A stretch of DNA of 64,000 bases, taken from assembly GCF_029674545.1 (NCBI RefSeq), contig NZ_CP121354.1, forward strand, positions 4,535,001 through 4,599,000. The letters are read 5' to 3'. The position numbers and the translations under genes are program-made. Within the stretch, counting starts at the first letter, position 1; the number at the start of each line of letters is the position of its first letter. The notes below the pieces were generated by a model, which was not told the origin of the DNA, made no database searches, and saw only the letters and a list, made by a program, of their open reading frames with translations. Of the stretch, positions 1 through 8,877 are shown in pieces. The DNA is from Mesorhizobium sp. WSM4904 (GTDB lineage Bacteria > Pseudomonadota > Alphaproteobacteria > Rhizobiales > Rhizobiaceae).

Positions 1-14
1 CCTTTTTTGTTGGA

Positions 15-56
15 GCAATTCCGCGTGGAAAACCGCTGCGCGGTTTCTGGAATTGC
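15..56. repeat. Palindromic intergenic repeat, family A copy 1
   Basis: The arms GCAATTCC and GGAATTGC bracket an inner hairpin built on AAAACCGC/GCGGTTT. The same design recurs at 6247, 31713 and 37367. No gene is seen in positions 1-193, which otherwise hold the leader and promoter region of the M48 protease gene. Confidence 0.7.
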
Positions 57-193
57 CGCAGTTCGGCGGTAGCGCCGCACAAATGCCCGATTGATGTGGG
101 GATCACAAGCGCGCAGGAAGTTATCGGCGCCGACTTTTCATCCTTCGCCCGCTCGTCTACCAGTGGACCTGTCATGTTGAGCCGACCCGAACG

Positions 194-1585
194 ATGATTG
201 GCAAATCGACCGCAATAAAGCGAACCGCGCGCGGATTCGCGACGCTTCTGCTTGCTGCCGCAGTCGCGGTATCGACTTCCGTGAATGCCTTCGCACAAGG
301 CGTTCCGGTGGTGCGCGACGCCGAGATCGAAGCGCTGGTGCGCGACTATGCCCGGCCGATCTTCAAGGCGGCAGGCCTCGCCAATGACGGCATCGACATC
401 GTTCTCGTCAATGATTCGAGCTTCAACGCCTTCGTCACCGGCCGCCGCCTGTTCATCAACACCGGCGCGCTGGTGACGGCCGAAACGCCGAACGAGATCA
501 TCGGCGTCATCGCGCACGAAGCCGGCCATATCGCCGGCGGCCACCAGCAGAAGCTGCGCGACCAGCTCGACCGCGCCAAGACGATGGCCATCATCGCCAC
601 GCTGCTCGGGGCCGGCGCGATGGTCGCCGGCGCCACGACCAACAGCCGCGGCCTTGCCGGCGCAGGCATAGGCGTCGCCGCCGGCGGCGGCGAGATGGCG
701 CAGCGCAGCATCCTTGCCTATCAGCGAGGCGAAGAGATCACCGCCGACCGCTCGGCGATCACTTATCTCAACGCCACCGGCCAGTCCGGCATGGGCATGC
801 TGAAGACCTTTTCCCGCTTCCAGAGCGCGCTTTCGCTGTCAGGCACCCAGCTCGATCCCTACCGGATCAGCCATCCGATGCCGCAGGAGCGCATCGCCAA
901 CCTCGAAGTGCTGGTCAAGGCGAGTCCGTACGTCAACCAAGTCGACCCACCGGCGCTGCAACAGCGGCACGACATGATGCGCATCAAGATCGCCGCCTAC
1001 ATGCAGGGCCAGGCGGCCGTGGCGCGGCTGATGCGCAAGAACCCGACCAGCCTCGCCTCGCGCTACGGCGACGCGCAGCAGACCTATCTCTACGGCAATC
1101 CGGGCGCAGCGCTGACCAAGACGGCGGCGCTGATCAAGGAGCAGCCGAAGAACCCCTATTTCCAGGAATTGCGCGGCGACATCCTGATGAAGGTCAACAA
1201 GCCCAAGGATGCCGCGGATGCCTATGCCAAGGCCGTCAGCCTCGATCCGGCGCGGTCCGGTTTGCTGATGGTCTCGCTCGGCCAGGCGTTGATGGCGGTC
1301 GGCACGCCGGATTCGATCAAGAAGGCGGTGACCCAGCTCAACAACGGGATCGGCCGCGACAAGGAAAATGCGGAAGCCTACCGCTATCTGGCGCAAGCCT
1401 ATGGCGAATTGGGGCAAATACCGGCCGCCGATCTTGCGACGGCGGAAGGCCATTACTATTCGGCCGACTACAAGAATGCGAAGATTTTTGCCATGCGCGC
1501 TCAGCAGAAGTTGAAGCGCGGCGAGCCTGGCTGGCTTCGCGCGCAGGATATCATAAACTACACGCCATCGAACAAGCTCAAATGA
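194..1585 (+). CDS. M48 family metalloprotease with TPR-like C-terminus (BepA-like)
   Basis: This is a predicted periplasmic zinc metalloprotease of family M48, 463 residues. An N-terminal signal peptide with a hydrophobic stretch at about residues 15-33 ends near AFAQG. The zinc motif HEAGH lies at residues 108-112, and a downstream EEITADR segment supplies the expected third ligand (Glu). A TPR-like helical part covers roughly residues 270-440. The arrangement matches BepA/YfgC, which assists outer-membrane protein assembly and degrades misfolded substrates. The gene is followed by a DsbA-like thioredoxin gene 57 bases away on the same strand, consistent with a small envelope quality-control unit. 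Family assignment is firm; the substrate is inference. Confidence 0.9.
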   Translation: MIGKSTAIKRTARGFATLLLAAAVAVSTSVNAFAQGVPVVRDAEIEALVRDYARPIFKAAGLANDGIDIVLVNDSSFNAFVTGRRLFINTGALVTAETPNEIIGVIAHEAGHIAGGHQQKLRDQLDRAKTMAIIATLLGAGAMVAGATTNSRGLAGAGIGVAAGGGEMAQRSILAYQRGEEITADRSAITYLNATGQSGMGMLKTFSRFQSALSLSGTQLDPYRISHPMPQERIANLEVLVKASPYVNQVDPPALQQRHDMMRIKIAAYMQGQAAVARLMRKNPTSLASRYGDAQQTYLYGNPGAALTKTAALIKEQPKNPYFQELRGDILMKVNKPKDAADAYAKAVSLDPARSGLLMVSLGQALMAVGTPDSIKKAVTQLNNGIGRDKENAEAYRYLAQAYGELGQIPAADLATAEGHYYSADYKNAKIFAMRAQQKLKRGEPGWLRAQDIINYTPSNKLK

Positions 1586-1642
1586 ACCTCCCGGCCGTGC
1601 GCGGCGACTAGAGTGGCCAGGGACAGGCAGAAGGAAATGATC

Positions 1643-2446
1643 ATGAACAAGGCAATCCTGCTCGGCAGCGCCGGCGTAGCGGTAGCGCTCGGCATGCTGG
1701 CATTCGGCTTCGTGGCAGGAAGCCCGCAGGCCGCGAAGGCCGATACGACGCAGGCCATCCAGGTGGCTTCCACCGACACCAAGGTCGACCGCAAGGAGGT
1801 CGAAGGCATCATCCGCGACTATCTGCTGAAGAACCCGGAGGTTCTGCTCGAGGTTCAGGACGCGCTCGAGGCCAAGCAGAAGGAAGAGCAGCGGCTCGCC
1901 GCGCTCGGCGTCATCAAGAACGCGAAGGACGAGATCTTCAACTCCACTTTCGACGGCGTCGTCGGCAACCCGAAGGGCAAGGTCACCATCGTCGAGTTCT
2001 ACGATTACAATTGCGGCTTCTGCAAACGCGCCATCGAAGACATGAAGGCGCTGACCAAGGCCGACCCGGACCTGCGCTTCGTTCTCAAGGAATTCCCGAT
2101 CCTCAGCCCGGATTCACAGAAGGCCAGCATGGTGTCGATGGCCTTTCACCTGATGATGCCGGAGAAGTACGGCGAATTCCACACCGCGTTGCTTGGCGGC
2201 CAGGGCCGCGCCACCGAGGCAACCGCCATGAAGGTCGCGCTTTCGCTCGGCGCCGACGAGGCGAAGCTGCGCGAGAAGATGAAGGATCCGAGCATCAACG
2301 AGGCGCTCTCGCGGACCTACGACCTCGCCACCAAGCTGTCGATCACCGGCACGCCGTCCTATGTCGTCGGCAACGAGGTGGTGTTCGGCGCGCTTGGACA
2401 GCAAGTCCTGGCGGAAAAGATCGAAGAGGCCAAGAGCGCGCTCTGA
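1643..2446 (+). CDS. DsbA family thiol-disulfide oxidoreductase
   Basis: This is a thioredoxin-fold periplasmic disulfide oxidoreductase, about 267 residues. An N-terminal hydrophobic segment (about residues 3-28) acts as signal or anchor, followed by a short helical region and the DsbA/Com1-like domain. The redox motif CGFC lies at about residues 124-127 in the context YDYNCGFCKRA, and the cis-Pro loop is GTPSYVVG. The frame is open to a GTG at 1613; I prefer ATG 1643 because AAGGA ends 7 bases before it (ATG 1637 is the other option). It sits directly behind the M48 protease gene. Whether it oxidises or isomerises disulfides cannot be told from sequence. Confidence 0.88.
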   Translation: MNKAILLGSAGVAVALGMLAFGFVAGSPQAAKADTTQAIQVASTDTKVDRKEVEGIIRDYLLKNPEVLLEVQDALEAKQKEEQRLAALGVIKNAKDEIFNSTFDGVVGNPKGKVTIVEFYDYNCGFCKRAIEDMKALTKADPDLRFVLKEFPILSPDSQKASMVSMAFHLMMPEKYGEFHTALLGGQGRATEATAMKVALSLGADEAKLREKMKDPSINEALSRTYDLATKLSITGTPSYVVGNEVVFGALGQQVLAEKIEEAKSAL

Positions 2447-2463
2447 GCTGTCGCGGGCTGCGC

Positions 2464-2487
2464 CAACAGGCGGTTTTCCGCCTGTTG
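2464..2487 (+). terminator. Perfect 10-bp hairpin between dsbA-like gene and aroQ
   Basis: The arms CAACAGGCGG and CCGCCTGTTG pair perfectly around a TTTT loop, 17 bases after the DsbA-like stop codon. No U-tract follows, so it may be a weak or Rho-assisted terminator, or a 3' end stabiliser. Confidence 0.45.
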
Positions 2488-2590
2488 AGGACAGCGAAAG
2501 AACGCACTTGCGCTCTTTTCGCGGGCGGTTATGCCCATTATAGAGGTCCGGCGCGCCGGCTTGGGGCCGGCGTCGAAGAAGGTCGGCATT

Positions 2591-3025
2591 TTGAAAACGA
2601 TATTCGTCCTCAACGGTCCCAACCTCAATGCACTCGGCAAGCGCGAGCCGGGGATTTATGGCGGCAAGACGCTTGCCGCCATCGCGGAGGATTGCAAGGC
2701 CGCCGGCGCGGCGCTCGGGCTCGAGATCGATTTTCGCCAGTCCAATCACGAAGGCGACCTCGTCGACTGGATCCAGGAAGCCGGCGACAAGGCTTCCGGA
2801 ATCGTCATCAACCCAGGTGCCTACAGTCACACCTCGATCGCCATCCATGACGCCATCCGCGCCGTCGCGCCGTTGCCCGTCGCCGAAGTCCATCTTTCCA
2901 ATATTCACGCGCGGGAGCCTTTCCGCCACGTCTCCATGGTCGCGCCGGTCGCAGTCGGCATGATCTGCGGGTTCGGGCCACTCGGCTACACGCTTGCGCT
3001 GCAGGCACTGGCGGCACGCCTGTGA
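2591..3025 (+). CDS. aroQ: Type II 3-dehydroquinate dehydratase
   Basis: This enzyme dehydrates 3-dehydroquinate to 3-dehydroshikimate in the shikimate pathway. Type II hallmarks are present: FVLNGPNLN near the start, the loop KREPGIYG with its catalytic Tyr, [11 protein letters not shown], the NPGAYSHTS motif, and [14 protein letters not shown] with the catalytic His. The start is TTG at 2591, preceded by AGAAGG; from there the protein is 144 residues, the usual length. An ATG at 2531 would add 20 residues unlike the family. It precedes accB by 26 bases, an order often seen in rhizobia. Confidence 0.93.
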   Translation: MKTIFVLNGPNLNALGKREPGIYGGKTLAAIAEDCKAAGAALGLEIDFRQSNHEGDLVDWIQEAGDKASGIVINPGAYSHTSIAIHDAIRAVAPLPVAEVHLSNIHAREPFRHVSMVAPVAVGMICGFGPLGYTLALQALAARL

Positions 3026-3051
3026 CCGGCTCCCAAACAGAAGGCTCGAAA

Positions 3052-3516
3052 ATGTCGATAAAGAAGAATGGTGTTGACCAGCAGCTGATCCGCGATCTGG
3101 CGGGCATACTGAACGACACCAACCTGACCGAGATCGAGGTCGAGCTCGGTGACCTGAAGGTGCGCGTCTCGCGCCAGTCACAGGCCGTCCATGCGGTCGC
3201 CGCGCCACTTCCCGTCTCCGCACCAGTCGCAATGACGCCGGCCCAGGCGGCGGCAGCACCTGCCGCCGCAGCCGATCCTGCCAAGAACGCCGTACCCTCG
3301 CCCATGGTCGGCACCGCCTATCTGGCGCCCTCGCCCGACGCCAAGCCCTTCGTCGAGATCGGCCAGAAGGTGAAGGAAGGCCAGACGCTGCTGATCATCG
3401 AAGCGATGAAGACGATGAACCAGATTCCCTCGCCGCGCGCCGGCACGGTGACGGCGATCCTGATCGAGGACGCCCAACCGGTCGAATACGGCATGCCGCT
3501 CGTGGTCATCGAGTAG
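3052..3516 (+). CDS. accB: Acetyl-CoA carboxylase biotin carboxyl carrier protein
   Basis: This is the BCCP subunit of acetyl-CoA carboxylase, carrying biotin between carboxylase and transferase in fatty-acid synthesis. The 154-residue protein has an N-terminal helical part, an Ala/Pro-rich linker at about residues 45-80, and a C-terminal biotinyl domain with the lysine target EAMKTMN. The start is ATG 3052; the frame extends to GTG 3022, overlapping aroQ, but that would be atypical. accC begins 19 bases downstream, so the two are probably co-transcribed. Confidence 0.95.
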   Translation: MSIKKNGVDQQLIRDLAGILNDTNLTEIEVELGDLKVRVSRQSQAVHAVAAPLPVSAPVAMTPAQAAAAPAAAADPAKNAVPSPMVGTAYLAPSPDAKPFVEIGQKVKEGQTLLIIEAMKTMNQIPSPRAGTVTAILIEDAQPVEYGMPLVVIE

Positions 3517-3535
3517 AGCCGGGAACAGCGGAGAG

Positions 3536-4879
3536 ATGTTCCAGAAGGTCCTCATCGCCAATCGCGGCGAAATCGCACTTAGAGTGCTGCGCGCCTGCAA
3601 GGAGCTCGGCATCCAGACGGTGGTGGTCCATTCGACGGCCGATTCCGACGCCATGCATGTGCGGCTCGCCGACGAGAGCGTCTGTATCGGTCCGCCGCCG
3701 TCGCGCGAAAGCTATCTCAACATCCACCAGATCGTCGCCGCCTGCGAGATCACCGGCGCCGACGCCGTGCATCCGGGCTACGGCTTCCTGTCGGAGAACG
3801 CCAAGTTCGCCGACATCCTCGCCGCCCACAACATCACCTTCATCGGCCCGTCCGGCGACCATATCCGCATCATGGGCGACAAGATCGAGGCCAAGCGCAC
3901 GGCAAAACGCCTCGGCATCCCTGTGGTGCCGGGTTCGGACGGCGCGATCAGCGACGAAAAGGAAGCGAAACGCGTTGCTGCCGAGATCGGCTATCCGGTG
4001 ATCATCAAGGCTTCGGCCGGCGGCGGCGGCCGCGGCATGAAGGTGGCCCGCTCGGAAGCCGACCTGGAAGTCGCGCTGCAGACGGCAAGGTCGGAAGCGG
4101 GCGCCGCCTTCGGCGACGACGCTGTTTACATCGAGAAATTTCTGGAAAAGCCGCGCCACATCGAATTGCAGGTGTTCGGCGACGGCGCCGGCCGCGGCGT
4201 GCATTTCGGCGAGCGCGACTGCTCGCTGCAGCGCCGCCACCAGAAAGTCTGGGAGGAGGCCAACTCCCCCGCCCTCAATTCCGAGGAGCGCGCGCGCATC
4301 GGTGGCATCTGCGCCAAGGCGATCGCCGATCTCGGCTATTCCGGCGCCGGCACCATCGAATTCCTCTACGAGAACGGCGAGTTCTACTTCATCGAGATGA
4401 ACACCCGCCTGCAGGTCGAGCATCCTGTGACCGAGGCGATCACCGGCATCGACCTCGTGCATGAGCAGATCCGCGTCGCCTCCGGCGGCGGGCTGTCGGT
4501 CAGGCAGGAAGACATCAAGTTCAACGGCCACGCCATCGAATGCCGCATCAATGCCGAGGACCCGCGCACCTTCACGCCGTCGCCCGGCACCATCACGCAT
4601 TTCCACACGCCAGGCGGCCTCGGCGTCCGCGTCGATTCCGGCGTCTATTCCGGCTACAGGATCCCGCCCTATTACGACAGCCTGATCGGCAAGCTGATCG
4701 TGCATGGGCGCAACCGCGTCGAATGCATGATGCGGCTGCGCCGGGCGCTCGACGAGTTCGTCGTCGACGGCATCAAGACGACGCTGCCGCTGTTCCGCGA
4801 CCTTGTCGGCAATCCGGATATCGCCAATGGCGATTACGACATCCACTGGCTCGAAAAATACCTGGCCGAGGACGATTAA
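3536..4879 (+). CDS. accC: Acetyl-CoA carboxylase biotin carboxylase subunit
   Basis: This is the ATP-grasp enzyme that carboxylates biotin on AccB, the first step of malonyl-CoA formation. The 447-residue length is the family norm. Visible motifs are [10 protein letters not shown] at the N-terminus, [10 protein letters not shown], the glycine-rich ATP loop [12 protein letters not shown], and the catalytic [13 protein letters not shown]. The stop codon lies within the first bases of a family B palindromic repeat, so the repeat has inserted exactly at the gene end. Confidence 0.97.
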   Translation: MFQKVLIANRGEIALRVLRACKELGIQTVVVHSTADSDAMHVRLADESVCIGPPPSRESYLNIHQIVAACEITGADAVHPGYGFLSENAKFADILAAHNITFIGPSGDHIRIMGDKIEAKRTAKRLGIPVVPGSDGAISDEKEAKRVAAEIGYPVIIKASAGGGGRGMKVARSEADLEVALQTARSEAGAAFGDDAVYIEKFLEKPRHIELQVFGDGAGRGVHFGERDCSLQRRHQKVWEEANSPALNSEERARIGGICAKAIADLGYSGAGTIEFLYENGEFYFIEMNTRLQVEHPVTEAITGIDLVHEQIRVASGGGLSVRQEDIKFNGHAIECRINAEDPRTFTPSPGTITHFHTPGGLGVRVDSGVYSGYRIPPYYDSLIGKLIVHGRNRVECMMRLRRALDEFVVDGIKTTLPLFRDLVGNPDIANGDYDIHWLEKYLAEDD

Positions 4880-4982
4880 AGCGCGTCGCGCTTGAAGCGG
4901 ATTCCGGCGACGCGCTTCAATCCTCTTGTTTGATGCATGTCGTCACACCAAAACCGCCGCGCACTTTTGGGCGACGCGGTTT
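4878..4982. repeat. Palindromic intergenic repeat, family B copy 1
   Basis: It has two modules. The first is AAAGCGCGTCGCG...CGACGCGCTT; the second starts with GCATGTCG and continues with CAAAACCGC...GCACTTTTGGGCGAC. Related copies lie at 6929, 11978 and 55304. The right arm is degenerate here. Its first base overlaps the accC stop codon. Confidence 0.75.
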
Positions 4983-5007
4983 AGGGTCTTGCGGTTATAA
5001 TGGCGCA

Positions 5008-5625
5008 ATGACTCGTCCCTACGCGCCCGGCTACCGCATCCCTACCGACCTGCTGCTGAAGGCCTATGCCTCGGGCGTGTTCCCAATGGCTGAGAGCGCG
5101 ACCGACCCGGAAGTGTTCTGGGTGCGGCCGGAAACGCGCGGCATCATCCCGCTCGACGGGTTCCACACGCCTCGCAGCCTGAAGAAGACGATCCGCAGGC
5201 ATCCCTTCGACATCCGCTACGATTTCGACTTCGAGGCTACGATCGACGGCTGCGCCGAAAAGCGCGACGAGCGCCGCTCGACCTGGATCAACGCACCGAT
5301 CCGCGAAGCCTATGTCGAGCTCTACAGGCTGGGCCACTGCCATTCCGTCGAGGCGTGGCGCGAGGGCCGGCTGGTCGGCGGCCTCTATGGCGTGTCGCTC
5401 GGGCGCGTCTTCTTCGGCGAAAGCATGTTCGCCCGGGAAACCGACGCCTCGAAGACCTGCCTCTATTATCTCGTCGAGCGGCTCAACGAACGCCGCTTCG
5501 CCCTGCTCGATACACAATTCACCACCGAGCACCTCAAGCGCTTCGGCGCCGTCGACGTGCCACGCAGCCGGTACGAGAAGATGCTGGCCGAGGCCCTGAA
5601 GGGCGACGCGGTTTTTTATCCTTGA
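5008..5625 (+). CDS. aat: Leucyl/phenylalanyl-tRNA--protein transferase
   Basis: This enzyme transfers Leu or Phe from tRNA to proteins with N-terminal Arg or Lys, feeding the N-degron pathway of ClpS/ClpAP. Family motifs in the 205-residue protein are the N-terminal [14 protein letters not shown], the segment [49 protein letters not shown], and the late [19 protein letters not shown] 5008 is the family start; the open frame reaches further upstream into the accC region without homology. It follows accC across the family B repeat, a conserved alphaproteobacterial neighbourhood. Confidence 0.95.
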   Translation: MTRPYAPGYRIPTDLLLKAYASGVFPMAESATDPEVFWVRPETRGIIPLDGFHTPRSLKKTIRRHPFDIRYDFDFEATIDGCAEKRDERRSTWINAPIREAYVELYRLGHCHSVEAWREGRLVGGLYGVSLGRVFFGESMFARETDASKTCLYYLVERLNERRFALLDTQFTTEHLKRFGAVDVPRSRYEKMLAEALKGDAVFYP

Positions 5626-5668
5626 GAAAACGCGTCCGGCGGACAAAAGGCGCGCGGGCGCCGAAGGA

Positions 5669-6226
5669 TCAGTTCTGGTCCGTGGTGTCGGCACCGTCCG
5701 GCGTGGGCGCTGCGTCCGTCGGCTCAGGCGCGGCGTCGGCCGGCTGCGCGGGTGCCTTCGGCCTGGCGGCATTCGTCTTCGGCTTGCCCGTATCGGCCTT
5801 GGCGGCGGTCGGCGGCGGCACATCGGACTTCTGCTTGCAGCCCTTCAGCCAGACGTCATAGACGGCATGCTCGACGGCGTTGAGGCCGGGGCTTTCGGCG
5901 AACATCCAGCCGGTGAAGATGCGGCGGATCTTGCGGTCGAGCGTGATCTCGTCGACCTCGACGAAGGAATCGGTCTTCGGCTGTTCCGTCTCTGGCCGCG
6001 AATAGCAGACGCGCGGCGTAACCTGCAGGGCACCGAACTGCACCGTCTCGTCGATATAGACGTCGAAGGTGATGATGCGGCCGGTGATCTTGTCGATGCC
6101 GGCGAATTCGGCGACCGGATTGGTGATGCGGTCGGAGACTGGCGGTGCTGCCGGTGCCTGCGGGGCGGCAAGCACTGCCGTCGAGGCGGCCAGAAAGGAA
6201 GCTGCCGCGACCAATCCCGTCGACAT
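5669..6226 (-). CDS. DUF2155 domain-containing secreted protein
   Basis: This is a 185-residue protein of the DUF2155 family, whose function is unknown. A signal peptide occupies about residues 1-21, ending in an Ala-rich segment. The conserved core follows (ITGRIITFDVYIDETVQFG, CYSRPETEQP, IFTGWMFAESPGLNAVEHAVYDVWL), then a low-complexity Pro/Ala/Lys tail of about 50 residues. The start is set at 6226. The frame extends to 6361, but that extension is encoded by family A repeat DNA (6247-6290) and is not convincing. Its place between aat and NDUFA12 is a conserved order in this group. Confidence 0.85.
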   Translation of the reverse strand: MSTGLVAAASFLAASTAVLAAPQAPAAPPVSDRITNPVAEFAGIDKITGRIITFDVYIDETVQFGALQVTPRVCYSRPETEQPKTDSFVEVDEITLDRKIRRIFTGWMFAESPGLNAVEHAVYDVWLKGCKQKSDVPPPTAAKADTGKPKTNAARPKAPAQPADAAPEPTDAAPTPDGADTTDQN

Positions 6227-6246
6227 TCGGCTTGGAGCCTTTGAGC

Positions 6247-6290
6247 GCAATTCCGGACGGAAAACCGCCGCGCACTTTTCCTGGAATTGC
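6247..6290. repeat. Palindromic intergenic repeat, family A copy 2
   Basis: GCAATTCC and GGAATTGC arms bracket GACGGAAAACCGCCGCGCA and CTTTTCC. It lies 20 bases upstream of the DUF2155 start codon, so it is in that gene's leader or promoter region. Confidence 0.75.
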
Positions 6291-6422
6291 TCGAAGAAGC
6301 TCATGCAAGGATACCGGTGGTTGCGCCCGGGTGATTCTCTCAATCGCCCAAGGCTAGTCATGGCTGCGATATCGGCAAGCAGCTAAACGCCAATTGTGGC
6401 GACAAAGGACCGAAGAACGCGT

Positions 6423-6821
6423 TTACGAGCCGGGCGTCCAGGCGTCGTAGTCGCCGGTCACCTGCGGACGGTGCTGGTTGGTCAGGATGGAACCCTGCGG
6501 GCGATAGGCACCGGGCATTCCGGTGAGGTTCGCCCGATGCGGCTTCTGCCACTCGCGAGCCTTGTAGCTCTCGCCCGATGGGGGCGTGTCGACGCGATGA
6601 TGGATCCAGCCGTGCCAGCCCGGCGGGATTTTCGAGGCTTCGGAATAGTCGCGATAGATGACCCAGCGCCGGGTGCGGCCTTCCGAATCGATGCCGCCTT
6701 CGTAGTAGACGTTACCGGCCTCGTCCTCGCCGACCTTCTTGCCGAAGCGCCAGGTGTGGAAGCGTGTGCCCAGCGTCTGGCTGTTCCACCAGGTGAAAAA
6801 CTGCAGCAGGAAAGTCTTCAT
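6423..6821 (-). CDS. NDUFA12 family NADH:ubiquinone oxidoreductase accessory subunit
   Basis: This is a complex I accessory subunit of the NDUFA12/B17.2 type, shared by mitochondria and alphaproteobacteria; it stabilises the peripheral arm at the inner face of the membrane. The 132-residue protein shows the family signature: an N-terminal aromatic segment FFTWWN, then GNVYYE, RRWVIYRDYSEASKIPPGWHGWIHH, and a Pro-rich tail PHRANLTGMPGAYRPQGS. It is not within a nuo operon, which is usual for this gene. It probably shares a leftward transcription unit with the DUF2155 gene. Confidence 0.93.
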   Translation of the reverse strand: MKTFLLQFFTWWNSQTLGTRFHTWRFGKKVGEDEAGNVYYEGGIDSEGRTRRWVIYRDYSEASKIPPGWHGWIHHRVDTPPSGESYKAREWQKPHRANLTGMPGAYRPQGSILTNQHRPQVTGDYDAWTPGS

Positions 6822-7138
6822 CCAGATCCTCGTGGCGGCAGCGGCCGCGCTGTCTTCCTGCTTATGGCGTCAGGCCATCGCGAAGGCAAGGGTTTTGCCG
6901 CGCCCGCGACGTAAATGCTTCGTGCGCCAAAGCGCGTCGCGCTGAAACCGATTCAGGCGACGCGCTTTGGTTTGCTTATGCATGTCGCAAAACCGCTGCA
7001 CACTTTTGCGCGACATGCATTAATCGATACAGGCGCGGAAGACGCGGCAGCCCTGCTTGCCAAGCGTTGCCTGTGTTTCTAAAGCTCGCACGCCCGCAAA
7101 GCGGGCGCCTGGCCCGCTCCGGCCGAGGGAGGTGAGGA
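6822..7138. other. Intergenic region with a family B repeat
   Basis: No gene is seen. The divergent promoters of the NDUFA12 gene and panB must lie here, on either side of the family B repeat at 6929-7020. The strong ribosome binding site of panB (GGAGGTGAGGA, 7128-7138) ends the interval. Confidence 0.6.
6929..7020. repeat. Palindromic intergenic repeat, family B copy 2
   Basis: This is the best preserved copy. An AAAGCGCGTCGCG/CGACGCGCTTT hairpin is followed by a second one with ATGCATGTCG and CGACATGCAT arms around CAAAACCGC...GCACACTTTTG. Confidence 0.8.
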
Positions 7139-7978
7139 TTGGCCCCAGAACGGTCCACCGGCAATCGGATCGGCGCCGAAGACATTCGCCGCCGCAAGGG
7201 TGGCGTGCCGATCGTCTGTCTCACCGCCTACACCTATCCGATCGCCCGCATGCTCGATCGGCATGTCGACCTGCTTTTGGTCGGCGACAGCGTCGCCATG
7301 GTGCTGCACGGCCACCCTACGACGCTCGGCGCCTCGCTGGAGATGATGATCGCGCATGGGCAGGCGGTGATGCGCGGCTCGACAAAAGCCTGCGTGGTCG
7401 TCGACATGCCCGCGGGCAGTTACGAGGCCTCGGTGACTGAAGCGGTGCTCTCGGCAAGGCGCATCGTCGGCGAGACCGGCTGCCAGGCGGTGAAGCTCGA
7501 GGGGGGCGTCGACATGGCCGCGCAGATCGCGGCAATCGTCGCCGAAGGCATACCGGTGATGGGTCATATCGGCTTGCAGCCGCAATCCGTGGAAAAGGAC
7601 GGCGGCTACAAGATCAAGGGCCGGACGGAGGAAAACATCGCCGCGCTTTTTCGCGATGCCGAGGCGGTCGAAAAGGCCGGCGCCTTCTCGGTGGTCATCG
7701 AGGGCACGGTGGAGTCGGTGGCGTCGGACCTCACCCGCCATGTCTCGATCCCCACCATCGGCATTGGCGCCAGCGGCGACTGCGACGGCCAGATCCTGGT
7801 GATCGACGACATGATCGGCATGACGGTCGACCGCGTGCCCAAATTCGTCAAGGAATACGCAACCCTGCGCGACACCGTTTCGGACGCGGCAGCGCACTAC
7901 GCCGCCGAGGTGCGCAGCCGCGCATTTCCGGGCCCGGACCACGTCTTTTCGGCGACATCGGACAAGGACAAGGCATGA
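7139..7978 (+). CDS. panB: 3-methyl-2-oxobutanoate hydroxymethyltransferase
   Basis: This enzyme makes ketopantoate from 2-oxoisovalerate and methylene-tetrahydrofolate, the first committed step of pantothenate synthesis. The 279-residue protein has VCLTAYTYPIARMLD, the metal-binding VGDSVAMVLHG, VKLEGG, GHIGLQPQS and IGIGASGDCDGQ, all family landmarks. The start is TTG 7139 with GGAGGT five bases upstream. The stop overlaps the panC ATG (ATGA), so translation is coupled. Confidence 0.95.
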   Translation: MAPERSTGNRIGAEDIRRRKGGVPIVCLTAYTYPIARMLDRHVDLLLVGDSVAMVLHGHPTTLGASLEMMIAHGQAVMRGSTKACVVVDMPAGSYEASVTEAVLSARRIVGETGCQAVKLEGGVDMAAQIAAIVAEGIPVMGHIGLQPQSVEKDGGYKIKGRTEENIAALFRDAEAVEKAGAFSVVIEGTVESVASDLTRHVSIPTIGIGASGDCDGQILVIDDMIGMTVDRVPKFVKEYATLRDTVSDAAAHYAAEVRSRAFPGPDHVFSATSDKDKA

Positions 7979-8832
7979 GCTGGCCGATCATCGTCGACAG
8001 CGTCGCAGCGCTGCGGGCGCAAATCCGGACCTGGCGCCAGGAAGGCCAGAGGATCGCCATGGTGCCGACCATGGGCGCCCTGCATGACGGCCACATCTCG
8101 CTGGTGAGGATCGCGCTCGAACAGGCCGAGCGCTGCGTCGTCTCGATCTTCGTCAATCCGGCCCAGTTCGCGCCGACCGAGGACCTGGACAAGTATCCGC
8201 GCCAGTTGGCCCTCGATCTCGACCGGTTGCGGGAAGCCGGCGCGCATCTCGCCTTCACACCGGGTGTGACGGAAATGTACCCGGCAGGCTTCGCCACCAA
8301 GATCTCGGTCGGCGGCCCTGCTGCCGGCCTTGAAACGGATTTCAGGCCGGCCTTCTTCGATGGCGTCGCCACGGTGGTGGCCAAGCTTTTCCTGCAGGCG
8401 GCGCCTGATTGCGCGGTGTTTGGCGAGAAGGACTACCAGCAGCTTTGCGTCGTCAGGCAGCTTTGCCGCGATCTCGACCTGCCGGTCGAGATCATCGGCG
8501 CGCCCACAGTGCGCGACTCCTGCGGCCTCGCCATGTCGTCGCGCAACGCCTATCTCAGCGAGGCCGAACTCGAGGTCGCGCGCAAGCTCAACGCGGTTCT
8601 GCGCCAAACCGCAACGGAACTGGCGTCCGGCGCCGATGAGACCGGCGCCATGGAGGATGCCGCAGAAGCTCTCGTCCGGGCAGGCTTTCGAAAGGTCGAC
8701 TACGTCGCTGCACGCGAAGCAACGACGTTAAGGCCCTGGCGGCGGGACCGCGACGGCCGGCTGCTCGCCGCGGCCTGGCTCGGCACGACCAGGCTGATCG
8801 ACAATGTGGAGATTCTTCCCGCGCCTGAGTGA
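7975..8832 (+). CDS. panC: Pantoate--beta-alanine ligase
   Basis: This is pantothenate synthetase, which condenses pantoate with beta-alanine using ATP. The 285-residue protein shows the nucleotidyltransferase motif VPTMGALHDGHISL (the HIGH-like site), SIFVNPAQFAPTEDLDKYPR, the FGEKDYQQL loop and the KMSKS-like SSRNAYLS. It overlaps panB by four bases. No panD or panE is nearby. Confidence 0.96.
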   Translation: MSWPIIVDSVAALRAQIRTWRQEGQRIAMVPTMGALHDGHISLVRIALEQAERCVVSIFVNPAQFAPTEDLDKYPRQLALDLDRLREAGAHLAFTPGVTEMYPAGFATKISVGGPAAGLETDFRPAFFDGVATVVAKLFLQAAPDCAVFGEKDYQQLCVVRQLCRDLDLPVEIIGAPTVRDSCGLAMSSRNAYLSEAELEVARKLNAVLRQTATELASGADETGAMEDAAEALVRAGFRKVDYVAAREATTLRPWRRDRDGRLLAAAWLGTTRLIDNVEILPAPE

Positions 8833-8877
8833 CGAAGTTTGGACGCCCGGGGATGCTTCAAATCATCTTCGGACGAT

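Noticed and set aside
3506..4846. Long antisense open frame over accC
   Set aside because: It mirrors the accC codons; residues are rich in Ala/Arg/Asp/Val as expected of a complement of a high-GC gene.
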